12,936 nt of DNA from JBBIND01 sp037444075 (lineage in GTDB: Bacteria; Acidobacteriota; Terriglobia; Bryobacterales; Bryobacteraceae), in NCBI GenBank assembly GCA_037444075.1, contig JBBIND010000093.1, forward strand, positions 1-12,936. Reading direction: 5' to 3'. A model generated the notes under the pieces. The model saw only the letters and a program-made list of their open reading frames with translations. It was not told the origin of the DNA and ran no database searches. Each line of letters begins with the position of its first letter. Within the stretch, counting starts at the first letter, position 1. A program made the position numbers and the translations under genes. This document shows positions 7,489-12,936 of this stretch, one piece after another.

Positions 7489-8975
7489 GGCGCGACGCCA
7501 TTCTGCTCACAACGGAAGGGACATACCCGTGCTACCGGGGTGGCGTGAGCGTATGGTGTGACCAGTTGATCCGTCACATGGACGAACACTCGTTCCACGT
7601 GTTCGCCATCACGCACTCTCCCTCCCAGCCGCGCTGTTTTCCCTTCCGCCCCAACACGATCTCCACTACGCTGGCTCCGCTTTGGGGCACCGAAGAGCCC
7701 GGCTTACGGAAAGAGCGGTTCTCCAAAGTCTACCGGCGCAAATTGCGCACGGATGCCCGCTCCATCAGCGGAAGCTTCGCTCCGCCGTTTTCTCGAGTGG
7801 TGCGGTGCCTGCTCTCCTCGACGCCGGACCCCGAGAGTTTGGGCCAGGGGCTGCTTGCACTCCATCGTTACTTCCGCGACTACGACTACGCGGCTTCCAC
7901 GAGTTCTCCGCAAGCCTGGGATATCTTCCTTTCGGCTTGCCTTCACCATCTGCCTCCCGATGAGCGGCCCAGCCTCGGTGAAGCCACCACCTGCATGCGC
8001 TGGCTGCAGCGCTACCTCAGCATTCTCGCCGTGCCGCTGCCGGAGGTCTCGGTGGTGCACTCGTCGATGGCTGGTTTGGCTGGTGTTCCCGGAGTTCTGG
8101 CAAAGCTCTTGCAAGGATCGGCGTTTCTATTGAGTGAACACGGCATCTACCTGCGTGAGCTCTACATGGCGCTCGGGCGCGAACGCCGCACCCTGAATTG
8201 CCGCCGCTTCCTGTTGAGGCTCAATTCCGCCATCGTCGGCATGAACTACCACTTCGCCGACGTCATCACAGCTCTGGGCGAGTACAACCGGCTATGGCAA
8301 ATGCGCCTCGGCGCTGATCCGGCCAAAATCCGCATCGTGCCGAACGGCGTGGATTCCAGCGTCTTCTTTCCGAGAGCGCGCGAATTGCCCGCGCGCCCTA
8401 CTATCCTGACCATGGCCAGGACTTCTCCGCTGAAAGGCATTACAACGCTGATTCGGGCCGCCGAAATAGTGCGCGCCGAGGTGCCGGACCTGCGGGTCTG
8501 CATCATGGGCGACGCAGCCGACGAGGAGTACGCCAGGACCTGCAAGGATCTCACTTCCCGGCTCCGGCTGGAGGACACCGTCGAATTCGGCCTCACTGAC
8601 GAACCCGCGGAAGCCTACTCCCGAGCCCACGTCTACTGTTCGCCTAGTCTTACTGAGGCCATGCCTTACTCAGTGCTGGAAGCCATGTTCTCAGGCTGCC
8701 CGGTGGTGGCGACCAGTGTCGGCTGCGTATCGGAGGTGCTCCAGGACGCGGGATTGCTGGCCGCCCCAAACGATCCCAAGCCTCTGGCCAATCAGCTGAT
8801 TCGCCTCCTGGCCGGACCTCATGCTGAAAGCCTGCGCCTGCGGCTCGCGGACGCGGCTCTGCGCCGGGCCCGTTCCAGGTACGAACTGACGCAGGTGATT
8901 GATCAGTACCGGTCTCTTTACGACGAGTGGATGCATGCCGCGCTCCCAGCCAAACTGTCTCAATCCGCAGGCTGA
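7485..8975 (+). CDS. pelF: PelF, cytoplasmic GT4 glycosyltransferase of Pel-like polysaccharide
   Basis: PelF polymerises N-acetylhexosamines from UDP-GalNAc/UDP-GlcNAc in the cytoplasm, at the inner membrane. The 496-residue protein opens with the PelF signature TTEGTYPCYRGGVSVWCDQL (residues 9-28). Further matches are LSEHGIYLRE (216-225), VPNGVD (295-300), ARTSPLKG (311-318, with R312 and K317 as nucleotide-sugar phosphate contacts) and the GT4 EX7E motif EAMPYSVLE (E391 to E399) followed by GCPVVATSVG. All expected catalytic elements are intact and the length is close to known PelF proteins. The TTG start overlaps the adaptor stop, implying translational coupling; pelG begins 13 bases downstream. 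The family call is firm, but the sugar specificity of this protein cannot be read from sequence. Confidence 0.95.
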   Translation: MRRDAILLTTEGTYPCYRGGVSVWCDQLIRHMDEHSFHVFAITHSPSQPRCFPFRPNTISTTLAPLWGTEEPGLRKERFSKVYRRKLRTDARSISGSFAPPFSRVVRCLLSSTPDPESLGQGLLALHRYFRDYDYAASTSSPQAWDIFLSACLHHLPPDERPSLGEATTCMRWLQRYLSILAVPLPEVSVVHSSMAGLAGVPGVLAKLLQGSAFLLSEHGIYLRELYMALGRERRTLNCRRFLLRLNSAIVGMNYHFADVITALGEYNRLWQMRLGADPAKIRIVPNGVDSSVFFPRARELPARPTILTMARTSPLKGITTLIRAAEIVRAEVPDLRVCIMGDAADEEYARTCKDLTSRLRLEDTVEFGLTDEPAEAYSRAHVYCSPSLTEAMPYSVLEAMFSGCPVVATSVGCVSEVLQDAGLLAAPNDPKPLANQLIRLLAGPHAESLRLRLADAALRRARSRYELTQVIDQYRSLYDEWMHAALPAKLSQSAG

Positions 8976-8988
8976 CCGTTCCTCGTGG

Positions 8989-10452
8989 ATGCCCCCGCTG
9001 GACGTCCAGGACATGGTGGTGCGTCTGGAGGGAGAAGGCATCACGGATGCCGTAGCTTCAGCTGACTTCGGCTACTCCAGCACGTGGGTGATGGCCCGGC
9101 ACTGGTATCCGGGGCTGAGCAGGGTGGAGGCCTGGCCGATTCCGCAGGAAAGGGGGAAGCCTCGCTGGCAGGAGTTCCTGAAGGGCATTTCCTTTGCCCT
9201 GCCGCTTGCACTGTGCGCAGCCGCTATGGTCCTCCTCGCGTTTTCATTGTGGGGAGGCGACCTGCCGGCGGACCTTGCCTCGGCCGTAGCCGTTGGCACG
9301 GTCGGGAGTTTTGTGGTTTCAGGCGGCACGGTGCAGGCCATGGCGCGGCGAGGGCGTTTCTACTTCGGCATCAAGGAATACCTCAACTGTGCGCAATCCT
9401 GCCGAAACTGGTTCTGGGCCGGGCTCTCGATGCTCAGCGGCACCTCGCTCGCCTTCCTGGTTCTCAACGTCTATTTCGGCTGGTTCCCCACCTCTCTGGC
9501 TCTACAAGCGGTGGCCTTCCATTTGTCACTGGGATTGCTATGGCTGGCCGCGGGCTTGCTTTACATGCTGGAAGCCAACCTGCTGATTTCAGCCGCCGTG
9601 CTGGCCGGCATAGCTTGCGTGGGTGGTTTGCACTTCACTCTCGGGGTGGCTCTTCTCAGCGCTCAACTGTGCGGGATTCTGCTCGCCGCGCTGCTGTCGC
9701 TTATTCTTGCCGTACTGAGGCTCCGGGATTTTTGCCGGAAGGAAACCACCGCTCTCCGCTCACAGGACCTTGGCAAAATCCTTTATCTATCCTGGCCTTA
9801 CTTTGCCTACGGCACCCTCTATTATGTGTTCCTTTTCGCCGACCGGCTTCTCGCCTGGACCGTCGGCAAACCAGCGGACGCGCTGCCGCTGACCTTTCGG
9901 GGTGATTACGAAACGGCGCTGGATATTGCTCTTTTCGCCTTCGTCCTCCTGGTCGGTTGGGTGCATGTGGCCACGGTCGATTTCTACGAGAAGCTAAACG
10001 GGGCCCAGAATACGTACTCCTCGGATCAGACGCGGCAGTTCAATCAATTCATGGTTCGTTACTATGTGGGCAAGCTGTTGGGCTTCGTCCCGCTGGCCGT
10101 GGCATCCTGCGTCTGCGTTTTCGCAGGCGCGATTTACGTGGGGCTTTACGAAAGGCCCGCGATCTTCCACACGGGGATGTGGGCTCTGGCCGGGTACGCC
10201 TTCCTGGTTGTGGCGCTGTACAACGTGAGCCTTTTGTTTGCGCTGTCGCGCCCGATTCCCGTGCTGTACTCCATACTCAGCGCCCTCGTTGTCGACGTGG
10301 TTGCTGGCTACCTGCTCTCGCGGCTGGTGGGTTACGAAGCGGCGGTGGGGGGCTTCGTGGTGGGCGCGGTCCTGTTCGCCTGCCTGACCACCTACAGCAT
10401 CCTGGTCGCCTTCAGCCGTTTGGACTATTGGCATTTCTCTACAGCCGCATGA
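8989..10452 (+). CDS. pelG: PelG, inner-membrane polymer export protein
   Basis: PelG is a polytopic inner-membrane protein of the MVF/MATE-like flippase group, thought to pass the polymer made by PelF to the periplasm. This 487-residue protein has about 12 hydrophobic segments beginning near residues 68-87. The hallmark SWPYFAYGTLYYVFLFADRL lies at 268-287, and other family-like segments include RRGRFYFGIKEYL (120-132), GDYETALDIALF (305-316) and SRLDYWHFS near the end. The first 65 residues form a soluble cytoplasmic extension (VVRLEGEGITDAVASADFGY) that Pseudomonas PelG seems to lack. The start is uncertain: ATG 8989 follows pelF by 13 bases without a clear ribosome site; ATG 9013 is possible, and TTG 8899 would overlap pelF by 77 bases. 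The stop overlaps the next gene (ATGA). Confidence 0.92.
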   Translation: MPPLDVQDMVVRLEGEGITDAVASADFGYSSTWVMARHWYPGLSRVEAWPIPQERGKPRWQEFLKGISFALPLALCAAAMVLLAFSLWGGDLPADLASAVAVGTVGSFVVSGGTVQAMARRGRFYFGIKEYLNCAQSCRNWFWAGLSMLSGTSLAFLVLNVYFGWFPTSLALQAVAFHLSLGLLWLAAGLLYMLEANLLISAAVLAGIACVGGLHFTLGVALLSAQLCGILLAALLSLILAVLRLRDFCRKETTALRSQDLGKILYLSWPYFAYGTLYYVFLFADRLLAWTVGKPADALPLTFRGDYETALDIALFAFVLLVGWVHVATVDFYEKLNGAQNTYSSDQTRQFNQFMVRYYVGKLLGFVPLAVASCVCVFAGAIYVGLYERPAIFHTGMWALAGYAFLVVALYNVSLLFALSRPIPVLYSILSALVVDVVAGYLLSRLVGYEAAVGGFVVGAVLFACLTTYSILVAFSRLDYWHFSTAA

Positions 10453-11984
10453 CCGTTTCGAGCTCAATCGACTGCCTGGTGGTAACAGGGACTTTCGCCG
10501 CTGTTTACATCCTGCTGCCGGCGTGGGTCATCGGCCGCTCGGCCCCTTCTGTCAACTTCCGGGAGTGGAGCCGGCACGCGGCCACTGGATTTGTCCGGTC
10601 CTCTCTCCTGTTTCTCGCGGCAGCGCTTGTGCTCGGGAAGCTGAAGGTCTGGATGGCCGGCTCGGCGGCTGTGACTTACTTGAGCTGGGTCTTGCTGACC
10701 GCCGTGGTCCGGGACGCCGGACCATTCGGCCTGGTTATCGCCCGGTGGCAGCTTAGGTTCCTTAAGACACTGTCCTGGCTTGAGCGCCCCGTGCGGCGGT
10801 CGCTGCGTGTGCGGCCAATACGGTTTCCCCGTCTGGCGAGAACCGACTCGGTCAGGCCTTGTCTGGCACTACTCCTGGGGTTGGCATTCTGGCACAGTGC
10901 TGCCTACGCGCTGTCGAATCTGCGTCTGCAATCAGTGGAAGCGTATTCGCGGCTGTTCGCTGTGCAGAACTTAATCAGCGGGCAAGGCGGCAACTGGGAG
11001 GGCAGTGTCGCTCTGCTCGCTCCCGTCGCCTTCTTCTCAGGCGCCGATGCGGCCAGCGCCTTGCGTTTCGGCGCCGTGGCGTTCGCGCTGATGGTTCCAC
11101 TCGCCGCCGCCTGGTGTGTTTACCGTTTCTCGGGAGTGGCTGGGGCAGCACTGCTCGCGTTGGCGGTGACCGTCCTCCTTGGATCAATCCACAGTCAAGG
11201 TTCTCCGCCTCAAGCCAGCGGGGCGGAAATCGCCCCTGCCTTTTGGCTGCTCGCGCTGGCTTTCCTTCGAATGTCCTGGCCAGACGCACTGTTTGCCACT
11301 GCGGTGGCGCTTTTTCTGTATCCGGGCATCCCGCCCGGGATGGTGCTCTTGCTGACTGCGGTGGCAGCCATCGCCCTCGCCGCCTGGCTGGCACGGCGCT
11401 GGCTCTCGAATTCGCCCACCACGGATCTGGCTTGCGGCGCGGTGGCCGCGAGCCTGCTGCTCGCTTTATGTCTTGACCTTCCCGTCCGCTCCGATGGGCC
11501 ACACCAATATGAGTCGGCCGCGCGGGTCGCCTCGAGAATCGCCGGCGAGTTTCCCCGCAAGGAGTGGCTGATCATCTCCCCGACTCACGAACTTGGCTAC
11601 ATCGGCGGTCGCGGCTGGCACGAAGAAATCTCGGGGTGGGCGTCGAGCTATGAAATCGATCAGGTCGCCGCTGCCGAATTCAGATTCCCCTACCAGCTGG
11701 AAGACGTCTTCGTGTTTGTGGAAAAAGTGCCCTTGGGTTCCGCGGCAGGCTCCGGGACGCGCATCCACTCATTGGGCGGCCATTTGGCCAATGGCATGGA
11801 CGCGGCCGTCTACGCCTATGGCACTTATCCGGGGCGATCCAGCGTGCAGTTCAAGAGCGCCCGGCTCATGGAAGCTTACGCCCGCTCACATGACAACGTC
11901 AGCATCTACCATGAGGATGGCGTGCTGACCGTCTATCGCCTCCGTCCAATGCCTCCCCGGCTGGCCTCCGCAAGTCCTCCCTGA
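10449..11984 (+). CDS. Polytopic membrane protein of unknown function, coupled to pelG
   Basis: I do not recognise this 511-residue protein. It starts at an ATG overlapping the pelG stop (ATGA), so it is co-translated with pelG and is the last gene of the operon. Hydrophobic segments lie near residues 9-28, 50-64, 70-86, 138-156, 187-197, 206-222, 229-244, 262-274, 281-300, 301-316 and 325-342. The loop after segment four reads VEAYSRLFAVQNLISGQGG and is followed by SVALLAPVAFFSGADAASAL. This spacing of an acidic residue, a G-rich turn and a second helix resembles GT-C glycosyltransferases, although the usual DE pair is not present. Residues about 345-511 are soluble and probably periplasmic (EWLIISPTHELGYIGGRGW; a GSGTRIHSLGGHLANG stretch). 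It has no GAF or GGDEF-like motif of PelD and no TPR-like helices of PelE. It may be a lipid-sugar transferase or a replacement subunit of the export complex; both are guesses. Confidence 0.85.
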   Translation: MTVSSSIDCLVVTGTFAAVYILLPAWVIGRSAPSVNFREWSRHAATGFVRSSLLFLAAALVLGKLKVWMAGSAAVTYLSWVLLTAVVRDAGPFGLVIARWQLRFLKTLSWLERPVRRSLRVRPIRFPRLARTDSVRPCLALLLGLAFWHSAAYALSNLRLQSVEAYSRLFAVQNLISGQGGNWEGSVALLAPVAFFSGADAASALRFGAVAFALMVPLAAAWCVYRFSGVAGAALLALAVTVLLGSIHSQGSPPQASGAEIAPAFWLLALAFLRMSWPDALFATAVALFLYPGIPPGMVLLLTAVAAIALAAWLARRWLSNSPTTDLACGAVAASLLLALCLDLPVRSDGPHQYESAARVASRIAGEFPRKEWLIISPTHELGYIGGRGWHEEISGWASSYEIDQVAAAEFRFPYQLEDVFVFVEKVPLGSAAGSGTRIHSLGGHLANGMDAAVYAYGTYPGRSSVQFKSARLMEAYARSHDNVSIYHEDGVLTVYRLRPMPPRLASASPP

Positions 11985-12013
11985 TAGGGCCACACGCTGG
12001 TCGAAATCCTCGA
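11985..12013. other. Convergent 29-base gap between operon end and membrane-protein gene
   Basis: The plus-strand operon and the minus-strand seven-helix gene end 29 bases apart. The gap holds only a 4-base hairpin (TCGA, loop of 5, TCGA) and no T-run, so I cannot identify a terminator. Confidence 0.4.
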
Positions 12014-12727
12014 TCAGACACGGTGCTGTTTGGGAACGGGCGGCAGACCGTGTTCCTCCGGGGGAGCTGCCCGAAATGTATGCCATAGCACACCCAGGAA
12101 AGCCAGGTGCGTGATGACCATGATCAGGTCGCCAGCCGCCACCGCGGTACGCCAGAGGTCCCTCAAGGACTGCCCGATAGCGTCACCAGCCATGTTAATG
12201 CCCAGGCCGCTGCACACACTGAAGACCCTCCGGTCGGGATGCCGCCAGCGCAGCAAAGATGTCCACAAGAGCGAGTTGAGAATGAGAGTCGCAAAACTGA
12301 GGTTGCGGCTCACCGTGTTCATGTAGCGGCTGAGCGTCGGCCCGGAAGAAAAAGCCAGGGATACTACGACCACGCCTGCCACCAAAAGCCAGAGCCGGAG
12401 TTGACGCGATCTCCCTTCCCCCGGGTTTGCTCTTTGGCTGACCGTCCCGGCCAGGGAAATCACCACGGCAAAGAGGGCGAGATGTAGGACGACGTTCGTG
12501 ACCCAGGCGAATTCCAGACTCCATATTCGCCAGGGTACATTCTCCAGGTAGAATGTCAGGCCCGCCAGAGTCGCCAGGAAAACAAGGACGAGGTAGATCA
12601 GAAGGATGGGGAATGCCCTGTGGTGCTTCCTTAGTAAGACACGAATCACTGCAGCCTGTAGGGCCGCTCCGAGGATGCCCAACAAGAAGTAGATATATCC
12701 CGGCAACAGACCGTTAAGCACGGTCAA
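12014..12727 (-). CDS. Seven-helix membrane protein of unknown function
   Basis: This 237-residue protein is almost entirely membrane-embedded. Hydrophobic segments lie near residues 9-29, 38-58, 75-95, 111-128, 140-158, 168-186 and 196-214, with short polar loops and a C-terminal tail ending PPVPKQHRV. No catalytic motif or known domain is recognisable. Its length and topology resemble uncharacterised seven-helix proteins common in Acidobacteria, but this is memory of a general pattern rather than a named family. The start read here is TTG at 12727, with a weak AGG 8 bases upstream; GTG at 12721 would shorten it by two residues. It lies 30 bases after the repeat-protein gene on the same strand, so the two may share a transcript. 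It converges on the Pel-like operon and need not be part of that system. Confidence 0.7.
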   Translation of the reverse strand: MTVLNGLLPGYIYFLLGILGAALQAAVIRVLLRKHHRAFPILLIYLVLVFLATLAGLTFYLENVPWRIWSLEFAWVTNVVLHLALFAVVISLAGTVSQRANPGEGRSRQLRLWLLVAGVVVVSLAFSSGPTLSRYMNTVSRNLSFATLILNSLLWTSLLRWRHPDRRVFSVCSGLGINMAGDAIGQSLRDLWRTAVAAGDLIMVITHLAFLGVLWHTFRAAPPEEHGLPPVPKQHRV

Positions 12728-12757
12728 GCGCCGCGCCTAAGCTACCTCACCTAAAGG

Positions 12758-12936
12758 CTAGCAGAACAGCGTCAGCGCGTCTTCCCACGGATTCGGCAAC
12801 GGCAGCGGACCATGGGCAAGCGTCACCGCGCTCTCCCACGGGTTCGGCAGCGGCAGCGGACCATGGGCAAGCGTCACCGCGCTCTCCCATGGATTCGGCA
12901 GCGGCAGCGGACCATGGGCAAGCGTCACCGCGCTCT
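12758..12936 (-). CDS. C-terminus of a protein made of 17-residue tandem repeats (partial)
   Basis: Read on the minus strand, the frame is open from the right edge to a TAG at 12760-12758 and encodes 58 complete residues. They consist of three copies of SAVTLAHGPLPLPNPWE followed by a diverged end, DALTLFC. The upstream part lies outside the window. The copies differ only at silent positions: AAT/AAC, CCA/CCG, CTG/TTG and GAG/GAA. The protein sequence is therefore the thing conserved, which is good evidence that this is a translated gene despite its brevity. Each unit alternates a hydrophobic SAVTLAH stretch with a proline-rich PLPLPNPWE. No known domain is recognised. It could be a surface or structural repeat protein, or a multi-core peptide precursor; nothing here decides. 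The seven-helix protein gene follows 30 bases downstream. Confidence 0.72.
   Translation of the reverse strand, partial: SAVTLAHGPLPLPNPWESAVTLAHGPLPLPNPWESAVTLAHGPLPLPNPWEDALTLFC
12768..12936. repeat. 51-bp tandem repeat running off the right edge
   Basis: The unit beginning CCATGGGCAAGCGTCACC recurs at 12810, 12861 and 12912, exactly 51 bases apart, with a diverged partial copy at 12768-12809. The last copy is cut by the window edge. The period is 17 codons, and the array lies inside the coding sequence on the minus strand. Near-identity of copies suggests recent expansion or ongoing homogenisation. Confidence 0.95.

Noticed and set aside
9957..10448. Upstream extension of the last operon gene inside pelG
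   Set aside because: This part is the out-of-frame shadow of pelG, while the ATG at 10449 overlaps the pelG stop as expected for a coupled start.
12019..12052. Inverted repeat CACGGT/ACCGTG as a terminator at the convergent junction
   Set aside because: The arms are only 6 bases with a 22-base loop, lack a T-run, and lie inside the coding sequence of the seven-helix protein.
12768..12936. CRISPR array
   Set aside because: The 51-bp units are directly adjacent with no unique spacers, and their variation is silent in one reading frame, so this is a coding tandem repeat.

Overview
The window looks like high-GC chromosomal DNA from an acidobacterium of the Bryobacter/Solibacter type. The best marker is the C-terminal half of the protein at 770-2305. 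It reads as the TIGR03437 domain, which is strongly enriched in that group (memory of the family, not a search).

Layout. Positions 1-2305 hold two minus-strand genes for secreted TIM-barrel glycoside-hydrolase-like proteins. One runs off the left edge; the other is a GH114 endo-alpha-1,4-galactosaminidase-type enzyme. A divergent non-coding region (2306-2998) follows. Then comes a compact plus-strand operon of six genes (2999-11984): a secreted Agd3-like (CE18-type) polysaccharide deacetylase, a TolC-type outer-membrane channel, an HlyD-type periplasmic adaptor, PelF (GT4 glycosyltransferase), PelG (inner-membrane exporter component) and a polytopic membrane protein of unknown function that starts inside the pelG stop codon. 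The gaps between these genes are -4 to +26 bases, so they are almost certainly co-transcribed and partly translationally coupled. Converging on the operon from the right are two minus-strand genes: a seven-helix membrane protein (12014-12727) and the C-terminus of a protein built of exact 17-residue (51-bp) tandem repeats (12758 to the right edge).

How the genes may work together. PelF and PelG make and move an N-acetylhexosamine polymer across the inner membrane in Pel systems. In Pseudomonas the bifunctional PelA deacetylates and hydrolyses the polymer, PelB and PelC form the exit path, and PelD (with PelE) gives c-di-GMP control. None of PelA, B, C, D or E is visible here. Instead there is a separate deacetylase and a separate GH114 hydrolase, the same pair of activities (Agd3 and Ega3) that Aspergillus uses for galactosaminogalactan, and a TolC/HlyD-like pair that could replace PelB/PelC. 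I infer a Pel-like, partly deacetylated galactosamine-rich exopolysaccharide system with a hybrid architecture. The unknown membrane protein may take a PelD/PelE-like or additional glycosyltransferase role. All family assignments rest on reading motifs by eye.
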